DNA of 64,000 nt from Amycolatopsis sp. 2-15 (GCF_030285625.1 NZ_CP127294.1:1188001-1252000), one strand, 5' to 3'; counted from the stretch's first letter, positions 1 through 9,107 are shown. Program-made: numbers and translations. The notes: generated from the letters alone by a model not told the origin.

Positions 1-384
1 AGCCTGCTGGTCGACCACGAAGGTGCCGCGGATGTTGACGCGGTGCATGCGGTCAAGGTCGTCGAGCTTGAGCTCGGTCAGCGGCGCCAGGAGCATGATC
101 CCGGCGGTGTGCACGACCACGTCGACCCCGCCGTAACGCTGCTCCGCGGTGTCGAACAGGGCCTCGACCTGAGCCTCGTCCGCCACGTCGGCCTGCGCCG
201 AGCTCGCGGTGCCGCCGGCGGCGGTGATCGCGGCCACGACCTCGTCGGCGCGCTGCGGGTTGCCCGAGTAGTGCACCAGCACCTGCATGCCGTCCTTGGC
301 CAGGCGCTCGGCCACGACCCGGCCGATCCCGCCCGACCCACCGGTCACGATCGCGACACGCTGCGTGGTCTCGTTGCTGGTCAT
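1..384 (-). CDS. SDR family oxidoreductase (3' part missing)
   Basis: Only the first 128 codons lie in the window; the gene runs off the left edge. The protein opens with an NAD(P)-binding fold (VAIVTGGSGGIGR, about residues 9-21), followed by DVADEAQVEALF and VVVHTAGIM, which correspond to the classical SDR cofactor-binding blocks (TGxxxGxG and the NAG-like motif). The catalytic Ser-Tyr-Lys segment is outside the window, so the substrate cannot be guessed. The ATG at 384 gives a normal SDR N-terminus. A 12-bp palindrome lies about 30 bp upstream and may be an operator. Confidence 0.85.
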   Translation of the reverse strand, partial: MTSNETTQRVAIVTGGSGGIGRVVAERLAKDGMQVLVHYSGNPQRADEVVAAITAAGGTASSAQADVADEAQVEALFDTAEQRYGGVDVVVHTAGIMLLAPLTELKLDDLDRMHRVNIRGTFVVDQQA

Positions 385-675
385 CTCAGTCTCCGTATCG
401 TCGTTTCGCTCTGTTGGTACCAACGTTACAACTGAACTCGTATCCGCGCTAGAGCATTCCCGTATCAACGTTATGACGTAGGCAACACCAGCACGTAGCG
501 GCGCTTCTCACGGCTACCCCCGCTCGTGTGGCGCAACCCACGCGGCGTTTCGCCCGGTTCGGCACCGCCCGTTCCCTGCCGCACCCCTGCGCGCCGACGA
601 CCGGACATCTTGTTTTCACGAGGCGGTGCTGGGGTGACGTGCGCACATCCCCGTGCACCGGAACGAGGAGCTGTC
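385..675. other. Intergenic region between divergent SDR and glycosidase genes
   Basis: About 290 bp separate the divergent SDR gene and the large secreted protein. Apart from the 413-424 palindrome and the ribosome binding site at 661-670, I see no hairpin, repeat or convincing small gene. The open frame continuing upstream of 676 has no signal-peptide-like start and is treated as untranslated leader. Confidence 0.5.
413..424. promoter_or_regulatory. 12-bp palindrome GTTGGTACCAAC upstream of the SDR gene
   Basis: A perfect palindrome lies 29-40 bp upstream of the SDR start, where a TetR- or MarR-type repressor could block transcription. The sequence AACGTT occurs within it and again at 467-472. 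The operator role is inferred from position and symmetry only; no adjacent regulator gene is visible in the window. Confidence 0.35.
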
Positions 676-3600
676 TTGAAACGCAGTCGAAGAAGCAGCG
701 CGGTGGTCGCCGCTCTGCTCGCGGGAAGCGTGGTCACCTTCGGGGCCACCGGAACGGCGGAGGCCGCGGCACCCAAGCCGTGGTTGCCGGCCACTCCCGC
801 AAACTGGAGCCTCGTCGTCGACCAGACGAAGACGACGCCGGTGACGGTCACGCGCGGCGTGACCCAGTACTCCGAGACCTACGACACCGTCGGCGGCCGC
901 CAGCGCACCCAGGTGCTGGACGTGAACCTCGCCGACCCGAACGTGCGCCTCGGCGTCGTCGAAGCCGGCGACGTGATCACCAACCCGGCCGACGAGACGG
1001 TCGGCTCGATGGCCGCCCGCACCCACGCGGTGGCCGGCGTCAACGGCGACTTCTTCGAGATCAACGCCAGCGGCCGCCCGCTCGGCGGCGTGATCACGAA
1101 CGGCAAGCTGCTCAAGAGCCCGCGCCCGAACTTCAACGCGCAGCTCGGCGTGCGCGCCGACGGCACGATGGTGCTCGGCCCGCAGACCTTCTCCGGCTCG
1201 GTCAAGGACGGTGCCGCGAGCACTCCGCTGACCTCTGTCAACGTTGTCAACGACGTGGCGTCCGGCGGCATCACCGAGATCACCCCCGACCTCGGCAGCG
1301 CGACGGCTCTCCCGGCCAGCACTCTCGTGCTCGGGCACGAGACGAAGGCGGGCACGTTCGTCGTCGACTCCGTGCAGACGGGCGTCACCGCGGCTCCGGC
1401 CCTGCCGAAGGGCCAGCTCGGCCTCCTCGGCGGCGGCGCGGGCGGCACGTGGCTGTCGACCACCGTCCACAGTGGAGACTCGGTCTCGGTCACGGCCGAC
1501 ACCGGAGGCCTCAAGCAGCTGCTGTCCGGCTCGACCATGCTGGTCAAGGACGGCGCGGTCTACAACGACCCCACCGGCAACCCGCCGGGCGGCGTCAACC
1601 CCGAGACCGTGGTCGGCGTGAGCAAGGACGGCAAGCACACGATCATCGCGACGCTCGACGGGCGCCTCGGCGCGAGCGCGGCCCTGGGCGTGACGCCGGC
1701 GCAGGTCGCGGGCTACATGGTGGCCCACGGCGCGTACAACGCCGTGCTATTCGACGGCGGTGGCTCCACCGAGATGGTGGCCCGCAAGCCCGGTGACCCG
1801 GCCGTCTCGGTGATGAACAGCCCGTCGGACGGCCACGAGCGGCCCGTCGCCAACGGCCTGTTCCTCTACTCCACCGAGCAGGCCCCCGGCTTCGCCCGGT
1901 CGATGGTCGTCAACGGCAACAAGGGCGTGGACACCGTGCCCGGCGCGACCGTGCCGGTCCCCGCGTTCGGCCTCGACTCGCTCGGCAACCCCGCGCTCGA
2001 GAAGGCGTCCGTGCAGGTCGTGCCCTCGACGCTCGGTTCGTGGAAGGACGGCCAGTTCACCGCCGGTCACGCGGGCATCGGCGTGCTGATCGCCCGCGCG
2101 GGCATCGCGGTCTCCGTGCAGCCGTTGCGGGTCGTCGACCGGCTCGGGTCGCTGCAGATCTCGCCGACCGACCCGGACCTGAACAACGGTGGGACGCAGA
2201 CGTTCACCCTGTCCGGCTCGACGTCCACGGGCACTGCGGTCGCCATCCCCGCCGCCGCGGCTTCGTGGTCGGTGAGCGACGCAACGCTGGGCAGCGTCGA
2301 CAAGTCCGGTGTCTTCACGGCGGACGCGGTGAACTCGGGCCTGGAGAAGGTGACGGCGAAGGTCGGCGGCGCCACGGCGACCGCGACCGTGGCCATCGGC
2401 AGCGTGTCGCAGGAGCTCAACGACTTCAGCGACCCGTCGGCGTGGAGCTTGCGCAACACCACGGGCCAGCCGGCCACGATGGTCGCCGCGCCGGGCGTGG
2501 TCCCGCCGGGTTCGACGGCTTCGGCCTCGACGCAGCTGACGTACACGATGCCCGCGGGCTCCGGCGTGAAGCAGCTTGTGCTGTCGCCGAAGTCCACGAT
2601 CACGGCCGGCGCCAACGCCGGCGGCCAGAACCCGACCGGCATCGGCGTGTGGGTGAAGGGTGACGGCACCGGCATCCAGCTGGCCGAGTCGTACATCGGC
2701 ATCGACGGCGCCACCACCACGCTGTACCCGACCACGGTGACGTGGAAGGACTGGCGCCTGGCCATCGCGACGCTGCCGCCGGGCCTGAACTTCCCGCTAC
2801 GGATCAGCTTCGTCGGCTTCCTCACGATCAACCCGAGCCAGACGACGTCGGGCACGCTGAACGTGAGCGGTCTGCAGGCGCTGTATTCACCGCGCCCGCT
2901 GGTCGCGCCGCCGTACCAGGCGATTCCGCAGAACCCGTCGTGGTTGAAGTTCTCGGAGAACGCAGCGGACTTCTCGCGTTCGGGCTCGACGATGCTGCTG
3001 GGCGACGACGCGCACATGGTGGCGAGCGACCCGGGTTCGGCGTCGTCGAACGTCATGGACACGATCAAGGGCCGGCTGCCGACCTTGCCTTCGCAGGCAC
3101 GGCCGTCTTCGGTGCAGGCGCTCGGTGACATGTCGGACGACGGCGCACTCGCCGACCTGCAGTACGCGCAGCAGAAGATCGCCGCGCTGGGCGTGCCGTA
3201 CCACGACGTGGTGGGCAACCACGAGATCAGCCAGGGCGTGCTGCCGGAGAACGGCAACTTCGCCCAGGTCTTCGGGGCCACGCACTACCAGTACAAGGCC
3301 GGCGACGCGCAGGTGATCGTGACCGACAACGCGCACGGCAGCCTGCAGTCGTCGGACGCGTTCCAATCGCCCGCCGAGGCGCAGTACCCGTGGCTGGTCA
3401 AGCAGCTCACGGACGCTTCGTCGCAGACCGTGCTGGTGACCACGCACATGCCGGCGTACGACCCGCACCCGGTGGCCAACAGCCAATTCAGCGACCGGTG
3501 GGAAGCGCGCATGTACGTGCGGCTGGTGCAGCGCTACCAGCAGACGCACCCGGACAAGCACGTGGTGATGCTCTACGGCCACGCGCGCGGGTTCGCCGAC

Positions 3601-4053
3601 CAGGTCATCGACCCGCTGGGCAACCCGACGTCGCCGGCCGCCGGCGGTGTCCCGCAGCTGACGATCGCGGACCTCGGCATGCCGGCGTACGCGCCTTCGG
3701 ACGAGGGCGGCATCTACCACTTCGTGCTGCTGCACACTGCTCGCGGTGACGTGCAGTTCTCGGTGGAGCCGGTGCTGTCGTCGATCGCGGTGACGGTGCC
3801 CTCGGCTTCGCTGCGGGTGGGTGCTTCGGTCAGCGCTTCCGCCACCGGCGCCGAGGTCGGCGGGGACAACCTCCCCGCCGCCAAGATGCCGATCGCCGAT
3901 CCGGCCTCGCACGTGTGGTCGTCGAGCGACTCTCGCGTCGCCTCGGTGGACGCGAAGACGGGCGAGATCACCGCTCGCCGCGCGGGCACCGTGACGATCT
4001 CGGTGACCAGCGGTGGCGTGACGGGGTCGGCTCAGCTGGCTGTCACGCGCTGA
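676..4053 (+). CDS. Secreted phosphodiester glycosidase / metallophosphoesterase fusion with Ig-like domains
   Basis: The TTG start is preceded by GAACGAGGAG (661-670) and begins a clear Sec signal peptide: KRSRR, a hydrophobic core, and AEA near residue 30. The mature protein of about 1,095 residues has a phosphodiester glycosidase (NAGPA/DUF2233) domain at about 120-400, with VNGDFFE, GRPLGGVI and VLFDGGGSTEM. A Big-like Ig segment follows at about 488-580, then a linker. A calcineurin-like metallophosphoesterase spans about 770-1030, with GDMSDDG near 816, GNHE near 846, THMP near 922 and YGHARG near 965. A second Ig-like domain ends the protein. The usual final GHxH is GHAR here. Family knowledge suggests hydrolysis of sugar-phosphate diesters outside the cell; the true substrate is unknown. 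Confidence 0.88.
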   Translation: MKRSRRSSAVVAALLAGSVVTFGATGTAEAAAPKPWLPATPANWSLVVDQTKTTPVTVTRGVTQYSETYDTVGGRQRTQVLDVNLADPNVRLGVVEAGDVITNPADETVGSMAARTHAVAGVNGDFFEINASGRPLGGVITNGKLLKSPRPNFNAQLGVRADGTMVLGPQTFSGSVKDGAASTPLTSVNVVNDVASGGITEITPDLGSATALPASTLVLGHETKAGTFVVDSVQTGVTAAPALPKGQLGLLGGGAGGTWLSTTVHSGDSVSVTADTGGLKQLLSGSTMLVKDGAVYNDPTGNPPGGVNPETVVGVSKDGKHTIIATLDGRLGASAALGVTPAQVAGYMVAHGAYNAVLFDGGGSTEMVARKPGDPAVSVMNSPSDGHERPVANGLFLYSTEQAPGFARSMVVNGNKGVDTVPGATVPVPAFGLDSLGNPALEKASVQVVPSTLGSWKDGQFTAGHAGIGVLIARAGIAVSVQPLRVVDRLGSLQISPTDPDLNNGGTQTFTLSGSTSTGTAVAIPAAAASWSVSDATLGSVDKSGVFTADAVNSGLEKVTAKVGGATATATVAIGSVSQELNDFSDPSAWSLRNTTGQPATMVAAPGVVPPGSTASASTQLTYTMPAGSGVKQLVLSPKSTITAGANAGGQNPTGIGVWVKGDGTGIQLAESYIGIDGATTTLYPTTVTWKDWRLAIATLPPGLNFPLRISFVGFLTINPSQTTSGTLNVSGLQALYSPRPLVAPPYQAIPQNPSWLKFSENAADFSRSGSTMLLGDDAHMVASDPGSASSNVMDTIKGRLPTLPSQARPSSVQALGDMSDDGALADLQYAQQKIAALGVPYHDVVGNHEISQGVLPENGNFAQVFGATHYQYKAGDAQVIVTDNAHGSLQSSDAFQSPAEAQYPWLVKQLTDASSQTVLVTTHMPAYDPHPVANSQFSDRWEARMYVRLVQRYQQTHPDKHVVMLYGHARGFADQVIDPLGNPTSPAAGGVPQLTIADLGMPAYAPSDEGGIYHFVLLHTARGDVQFSVEPVLSSIAVTVPSASLRVGASVSASATGAEVGGDNLPAAKMPIADPASHVWSSSDSRVASVDAKTGEITARRAGTVTISVTSGGVTGSAQLAVTR

Positions 4054-4063
4054 TCGTTTCAAG

Positions 4064-4102
4064 GCCGGGCGCGCCCTGTTTCCTGGGGCGCGCCCGGCTT
4101 TT
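4064..4102. terminator. Intrinsic terminator after the glycosidase gene
   Basis: A 13-bp perfect GC-rich stem (4064-4076 with 4086-4098) and a 9-nt loop are followed on the plus strand by TTTT. It lies 10 bp after the stop of the secreted fusion protein and before the stop of the convergent DUF427 gene. Confidence 0.85.
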
Positions 4103-4110
4103 CGCGTGGG

Positions 4111-4491
4111 TCAGGCGGGCAGTTCCTCGATCGAGACGCGGTCCGCGTAGAAGGCGACGTGGTCCTTGATCGGGGACACCGCGTCGTAGGGCTCCTCGTA
4201 CGTCCAGACGGCATTGTCGCCCGCGGAACCGGCCGAGGTCAGGGTGTAGTAGGCCGCGTTGCCCTTGTACGGGCAGTACGTGTGGTGCTCGGTCCGCGCG
4301 AGGGCGGCGAAGTCGACGTCCTCACGCGGGATGTACTGCACCGCCGGGTACGTGGACTCGCGCAGCACCTGCGCCCGGGTCGTGTCGGCGATGACCGTGT
4401 CACCCAGCTTCACGAGCACGCGGGCCGGGTTGACCTCGACCGTGATCGGGTGGTTGGGGCCGGGGATCTTCTGCTGCGTTGCCTGGGACAT
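4111..4491 (-). CDS. DUF427 domain-containing protein
   Basis: This 126-residue cytosolic protein matches the DUF427 family in length and landmarks: VRVEVNPARV-type opening, ADTTRAQVLRESTYP, VQYIPREDVD, TYCPYKGNAAYY and the ending WTYEEPYDAVSPIKDHVAFY. The family is a small beta-barrel fold without an established reaction. The ATG at 4491 is preceded by AGGAGACCC, a good ribosome binding site. It stands alone between two terminator-like hairpins, so it is probably monocistronic. Confidence 0.92.
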   Translation of the reverse strand: MSQATQQKIPGPNHPITVEVNPARVLVKLGDTVIADTTRAQVLRESTYPAVQYIPREDVDFAALARTEHHTYCPYKGNAAYYTLTSAGSAGDNAVWTYEEPYDAVSPIKDHVAFYADRVSIEELPA

Positions 4492-4568
4492 GGGTCTCCT
4501 CGTTCCGCTGCGTCTTCTCGTAGTGACAACCACGAAGCGGCGCGGACCCTTCCCGTCGCCTGGTCGAG

Positions 4569-4600
4569 CGGGCCACCGCCCGCGCAGGGTGGCGGCCCGG
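4569..4600 (-). terminator. Imperfect GC hairpin after the S1 protease gene
   Basis: The segments GGGCCACCGCCC and GGGTGGCGGCCC can pair with mismatches in the middle, just downstream (minus strand) of the protease stop at 4611. There is no clear T run, so this is a weak terminator call. Confidence 0.35.
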
Positions 4601-4610
4601 TCACGTTCCG

Positions 4611-5261
4611 TCAGACGCCCGCGACCTGCGAGATCCAGCTGCGGTCCTGCGTGATGTTGGTGTACGCCGTGTTGTTCGACCGGTCGCTCGTGGAGGCGAC
4701 GCCGACCTGGCGGCCGGAGGCGAACATCGGGCCGCCGGAGTCGCCGCCGGCGGTGATGCCGGTGCCGCGGTTGGCGCAGACGGCGATGCCGCCCGTGTAG
4801 TCGCGGCAGGTGATGGAGTTGACGCGGACGTCGGCGACCTTGAGCAGGCGCGACTGGCAGTTGATCTCCGAGCCGCACTGGCTGGTGGCGCCCCAGCCGT
4901 AGACCTGGGCGGTCTGGCGGACGGCGACGTCGCCGGTGCGGCCGAGCGGCGAGTAGGTGGCGCTGACCGAGGTGGACAGGTGGGCGATGGCCAGGTCGGC
5001 GACGCCCGGGTACTTGGTGATCGCGTCGGCCGTCGCGGTGGTGCCGCCGGCGGTCTGGTCGAGGCTGCCGATGCGGAAGGTGTAAGTGCCCGACTCGGCG
5101 ACGCAGTGCTTCGCGGTGAGGATGTAGCGCGGGGCGATGATCGTGGCGGTGCAGTTCTGCTGGTGAGCAGCATCAAACACGTGCGCAGACGCATGTTCGC
5201 TCGTTTCTGCGGCGGATCTCGCCGCGGGGTTCCGGTGGGGACTCGGAGAGGCCCTGATCAT
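4611..5261 (-). CDS. Trypsin-like S1 serine protease with disrupted N-terminus
   Basis: The chymotrypsin-fold core is intact. His52 lies in TAKHC, Asp89 in VADLAIAHL and Ser175 in GGDSGGP, with paired cysteines around each. Members of this actinobacterial secreted family normally carry a signal peptide, a propeptide and an Ile-Gly-Gly mature start before this point. Here the frame upstream of NCTATIIAP reads as non-hydrophobic filler. A plausible signal-peptide start (MRLRTCLMLL at 5194) lies in a different frame and runs straight into the catalytic part out of frame. About 60-80 residues therefore seem to have been deleted, and the product as written would be neither exported nor activated normally. 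The start at 5261 is nominal. Confidence 0.6.
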   Translation of the reverse strand: MIRASPSPHRNPAARSAAETSEHASAHVFDAAHQQNCTATIIAPRYILTAKHCVAESGTYTFRIGSLDQTAGGTTATADAITKYPGVADLAIAHLSTSVSATYSPLGRTGDVAVRQTAQVYGWGATSQCGSEINCQSRLLKVADVRVNSITCRDYTGGIAVCANRGTGITAGGDSGGPMFASGRQVGVASTSDRSNNTAYTNITQDRSWISQVAGV

Positions 5262-5368
5262 CAGGGGATTTGTCCGGATGCCGGAACCGACGAATGTAGC
5301 CGGGGGGATACCTGTTTTCCGCAGGATCGACGGCTACGTGCAGTTCTGCGTAGTGTTTCCGAGGCCGC

Positions 5369-5779
5369 TCAGGCCGAGACGCGCTGGGGCGCGGTCCGCC
5401 ACAGCCAGTACAGGCCGACCAGCGGCAGCACGAGCGGGATGAACACGTAACCCTGGCCGTAGACCGACCACACGGTCGCGTCGGGGAAGGCCTGGCGGTC
5501 GAAGACGCTGAGCGTGCCGATGGTCAGCACGCCGAGGAACTCGATGCTGCACGCCACGAGTGCGACGCGCCACCAGCGTTCACCGCCCTTGGCAAGGGCG
5601 AAGGTCGCGAGGAGGTAGACGACGGCGGCGAAGGCCGAAAGCACGTAGGCCAGCGGCGCTTCGTGGAACTTCGTGCCGATCTGGACGCCGGCGCGCGAGG
5701 TCGCGGCCAGCGCGAAGATCGCGTACACCGCGACCAGCACCCGGCCCGGGCCCGTGGCCGTCTTACGCGCTTGCTCCAC
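5369..5779 (-). CDS. Small integral membrane protein (4 TM)
   Basis: The 136-residue product has four hydrophobic stretches, roughly residues 15-33, 45-65, 75-95 and 110-130, and ends in a short basic tail (WRTAPQRVSA). I do not recognise a functional family. Its start overlaps the end of the next membrane gene upstream by 17 bp, so the two are translationally coupled and probably form one membrane unit. Nothing in the sequence points to a substrate. Confidence 0.75.
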   Translation of the reverse strand: MEQARKTATGPGRVLVAVYAIFALAATSRAGVQIGTKFHEAPLAYVLSAFAAVVYLLATFALAKGGERWWRVALVACSIEFLGVLTIGTLSVFDRQAFPDATVWSVYGQGYVFIPLVLPLVGLYWLWRTAPQRVSA

Positions 5780-6128
5780 TCCACACCTCGTTCAGTCGCA
5801 GCACCATCACCGGGATGGCCAGGCAGGCGATGCCGAGCACGACCGTGCTCGACCGGCTCCGCTCGGCCAGCGCCCACGCCGCGCCGACCGGCAGCACGAC
5901 CAGGCAGCCGATCAGGTAGGCCAGGAACGTGGCGAGGCTGCCCGGCTTCTCGCCGCTCGCGAGCAGCACGATGCCGACCACGAGCTGGGCGACGAGCAGC
6001 ACCTCCACCACACCGAGCGCGACGAGCAGCGGGGTGTCCGGCAGGCGCTTGCGCGCGGCCTGCACGAAGCTCCACAGCGCGACCAGCAGTGCGCACACCG
6101 CCACCGCCACCGCGAAACCGAGAATCAC
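5763..6128 (-). CDS. Small integral membrane protein (4 TM)
   Basis: I chose the GTG at 6128, giving 121 residues, because AAGGAGGAAC (6131-6140) precedes it at ideal spacing and the protein then starts directly with a membrane helix (ILGFAVAVAVCALLVALW). Four predicted helices follow, separated by short charged loops (AARKRLPD, GEKPGS, AERSRSS). The family is not recognised. The 17-bp overlap with the following gene suggests a two-component membrane complex. Confidence 0.75.
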   Translation of the reverse strand: MILGFAVAVAVCALLVALWSFVQAARKRLPDTPLLVALGVVEVLLVAQLVVGIVLLASGEKPGSLATFLAYLIGCLVVLPVGAAWALAERSRSSTVVLGIACLAIPVMVLRLNEVWSGASA

Positions 6129-6560
6129 CCGTTCCTCCTTCTGCCGCGCTGGCCACAAGGTACCCGCTGGCGTTTCCGGGGCTGTTCGCCGAGGGCTGCC
6201 GACGTGGCCGGCGCCACGGCCGTCGGTCTCCTGTGGACTGAGCCCGCCCCCAGGTCGGCGTGGCCGTCGAAATCGGACACCGGAATCCGTTGATGGCATT
6301 CTGCCAATTTCGGGGTACAGTTATGCCGCGCTTCGCCGGACCTGCATGAACAATGCGCAGCGCCGGGTGTTACACCACGACCGAGTGGTCGAGTAATCCG
6401 TGAAATCACACAGGGTCTCCGCTTTCGGACTCCCCCAGCACTTCCGCCTACCCTGATCAGCCCAGCCGAACCCCCGGGTTGGCGGATTGGCCTACGCACC
6501 TCCGGCGTGCGGGAATATTCCTCGTCAGGAAGTGCGGAAGTACGCGGAGGGTGCGGTTTC
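6129..6560. other. Promoter region of the lanthipeptide operon
   Basis: This 432-bp region lies between the divergent membrane-protein operon and lanKC. It contains an 8-bp inverted pair, GCACTTCC at 6438-6445 and GGAAGTGC at 6528-6535, and a local repeat GGAAGTGCGGAAGTACGC just before the start codon. I see no convincing sigma-70 promoter or small gene. In Streptomyces the equivalent ram/amf promoter is bound by the response regulator RamR; whether these repeats play that part is unknown. Confidence 0.45.
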
Positions 6561-9107
6561 ATGGACATGCGGTATGAAGCTTTCTGCTTCGCGGATCCGC
6601 TGTTCTTCGACGAACAACGCGAAACCCGAGCGCCTGCCGACGACTTCGCCGCCGGGCTGCCGACGCCGGGACCGATGTGGACGGTGGCCACCCGCGGCAT
6701 CTGGCGCGTGCTGCACCCGCAGGGCGTTGACCTGCCGGAACAGGGCTGGAAGGTCCACGTTTCGGCCGGAATGGACAATGCGGACCGCGTACTGTCGACG
6801 GTGCACGAGTACTGCGTGGACCATCGCCTTGCGTTCAAGCACCTGCGATCACGGACCATCCTGCTGGCGCGGAATTCGAAATACGCATCTCGCGACGGAA
6901 GCGGCAAGTTGATCACGCTTTATTCGCTCGACGAGTGCGAACTGGCGCGGGTTCTTCGAGATCTTTCCGAGCGGCTGAGTGGCGAACACGGCGCTTATGT
7001 GCTCAGCGACCTTCGTTACGAATCCGGACCGTTATACGTACGTTATGGTGGATTCGCCGAACAATGGGTGGAACACGACGGCACTCGGGTGCTCGCGATC
7101 CGCAAACCCGACGGTACACCCGTGCCCGACCGGCGTGAGCCCGTTTTCTCGGTACCCGATTGGGTGAAGATTCCGGCATGCCTGGACGCGAGTGTCGCGG
7201 CCCGCAAAGGCGGCGATCCGGGGCAGTTCCCGTACCGCGTGACGAGCTCCCTGCACTTCTCCAACGGCGGCGGCGTGTACCTGGCCGAGCGCAAGGCGGA
7301 TGGGGCGGAAGTCGTGCTCAAGGAGGCCCGGCCCCACGCCGGGCTGGACCGCGAGCTGGTGGACGCCGTCGAACGGTTGCGGCGCGAGCACGAGGTGCTG
7401 CGGCGGCTGGCGGACGTTCCGGGCGTTCCGGACGCGTACGAGCGCTTCACCGTGTGGGAGCACCACTACCTGGCGATGCAGCGGATGCCGGGCACGTCGC
7501 TGGGCAGCTGGCTCGCGCTGCACTACCCGCTCACGCGCCGCGACAGCAGCGAGGCCGACCTGCTGGCGTACCGCGACCGGGCGCTGGGGGTGCTCGCGCA
7601 GGTGGAGCGGATCGTCGCCGACCTGCACGAACGCGGGGTGGTGTTCGGTGACCTGCACGCGCTGAACGTGCTGGTGGCCGACGACGACACGGTGTCGCTG
7701 ATCGACTTCGAGATGGCCTTCGACGTCGCCTCGGGATCGCGGCCGGCGCTGGGTGCGCCCGGCTTCCGCGCGCCGGCCGACCGGCACGGGTTCGACATCG
7801 ACCGGTACGCGCTGGCGATGCTGCGGCTGTGGCTGTTCCTGCCGTTGGCAGCACTGCTGGAGCTGGCGCCGGCGAAGCTGCGGGGCGCGGCCGAGTTCGC
7901 GCAATGGCGGTTCGGGCTGCCGGACGGGTACGCGGACGAGCTGGTGCGGGTGCTTGGCTCGCCGGGCGTCGGCGTGACCCACACCGCGCTCGACGAGGAG
8001 CGCCCCGACTGGACTCTGGTGCGCAAACAGGTCGTGGAGGGCATTCTCGCTTCGGCGACCCCGTCGCGACTGGACCGGTTGTTCCCGGGCGACATCGAGC
8101 AGTTCCGGGTGGGCGGCGCGTGTTTCGGCTTCGGCGCGGCGGGTGTGCTGTGGGCGCTGGACGTGGCCGGGGCCGGTCGGTTCCCGGAGCACGAGCAGTG
8201 GCTGCTCGACGCCGTGCGCCGCGAGCCACCCGCACGGCCGGGGTTCTTCGACGGCAGCCACGGGATCGCGTACGTGCTCGAGCGCTTCGGCCACCACGAC
8301 GCGGCTTCGGCATTGCTGGCCTCGTCTCGGGCGTTGGTGGACCAGACCACTGACCACGCGCTCGAGGGCGGCCTCGCGGGGATCGCCTTGACCCAGCTGC
8401 ACTTCGCGACTTCGCGCGGCGACAACGAATACGGGCGCCAGGCGTTGGCCACCGCCGTGCGGCTCGCCGAGACGTTGGAGACGGCCGCGCCGCCGGGGAA
8501 GTTCGCGCGGGCGGGGCTGTTGAGCGGCTGGTCGGGGCCGGCGTTGCTGTTCATCCGGCTGTACGAGCGGACCGGTGAGCCCGCGTGGCTGTCGTTCGCG
8601 GACCAGGCGCTGCGCCGCGACCTCGAAGAATGCGACACCGCGGACGACGCCTCCCTCCAGGTCCGCGACGGCGAGCGGCGAACGCTGCCGTATGCCGGGA
8701 TCGGCAGCGCCGGGATCTTGCTGGTGCTGGAGCAGCTGGCGCGCGTTTCGCCTGCCGCCTTGGCGTGCTCGAATCTGCCCGCGCTGCGCGAGGCGTGCCG
8801 CGGCGAGTTCGTGATCCAGCCCAGCCTGCTGCACGGCCGAGCGGGCCTGATGGCGGCGTTGTCGTTCGACGCTTCGCCTCCTGACCGGGTTCGCTCGGCC
8901 ATCGACCTGCACCTGGCGCGCCTGGCGTGGCACGCCGTCCCGTACCGCGGGGGTCTGGCCTTCCCGGGCAACCAGCTGCTGCGGCTGTCCACCGACGTCA
9001 CCACCGGGAGCGCGGGTGTGCTGCTCGCGCTGTCGGCCCTGCTGGACGGCTCGGAGGTGCTGCCGTTCCTGGGCGCCACGCCGTCCCCCCACACCTCCGG
9101 CCGCTGA
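6561..9107 (+). CDS. lanKC: Class III lanthipeptide synthetase LanKC
   Basis: This 848-residue trifunctional enzyme phosphorylates Ser/Thr in the precursor, eliminates phosphate and cyclises Cys onto the dehydro residues. Residues about 1-200 are the lyase-type N-terminal domain (HGAYVLSDLRYESGPLYVRYGGF near its end). The kinase domain has Lys254, a catalytic loop D364-L-H-A-L-N369 and D382-F-E for metal binding. The C-terminal LanC-like domain (about 490-848) keeps GSHGIAY and LLSGWSGP. It has SLLHGRAG where zinc-type cyclases have a Cys-His-Gly ligand, so it is class III (RamC/LabKC) rather than class IV. The ATG at 6561 follows GGAGG at 6546-6550. It heads the operon lanKC-lanA-two ABC genes. 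Confidence 0.93.
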   Translation: MDMRYEAFCFADPLFFDEQRETRAPADDFAAGLPTPGPMWTVATRGIWRVLHPQGVDLPEQGWKVHVSAGMDNADRVLSTVHEYCVDHRLAFKHLRSRTILLARNSKYASRDGSGKLITLYSLDECELARVLRDLSERLSGEHGAYVLSDLRYESGPLYVRYGGFAEQWVEHDGTRVLAIRKPDGTPVPDRREPVFSVPDWVKIPACLDASVAARKGGDPGQFPYRVTSSLHFSNGGGVYLAERKADGAEVVLKEARPHAGLDRELVDAVERLRREHEVLRRLADVPGVPDAYERFTVWEHHYLAMQRMPGTSLGSWLALHYPLTRRDSSEADLLAYRDRALGVLAQVERIVADLHERGVVFGDLHALNVLVADDDTVSLIDFEMAFDVASGSRPALGAPGFRAPADRHGFDIDRYALAMLRLWLFLPLAALLELAPAKLRGAAEFAQWRFGLPDGYADELVRVLGSPGVGVTHTALDEERPDWTLVRKQVVEGILASATPSRLDRLFPGDIEQFRVGGACFGFGAAGVLWALDVAGAGRFPEHEQWLLDAVRREPPARPGFFDGSHGIAYVLERFGHHDAASALLASSRALVDQTTDHALEGGLAGIALTQLHFATSRGDNEYGRQALATAVRLAETLETAAPPGKFARAGLLSGWSGPALLFIRLYERTGEPAWLSFADQALRRDLEECDTADDASLQVRDGERRTLPYAGIGSAGILLVLEQLARVSPAALACSNLPALREACRGEFVIQPSLLHGRAGLMAALSFDASPPDRVRSAIDLHLARLAWHAVPYRGGLAFPGNQLLRLSTDVTTGSAGVLLALSALLDGSEVLPFLGATPSPHTSGR

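Noticed and set aside
5149..5349. 12-bp direct repeat GTGCAGTTCTGC at 5149-5160 and 5338-5349 as a target-site duplication
   Set aside because: There is no transposase or terminal inverted repeat between the copies, and one copy is part of the protease coding sequence; chance or remnant of the deletion is more likely.
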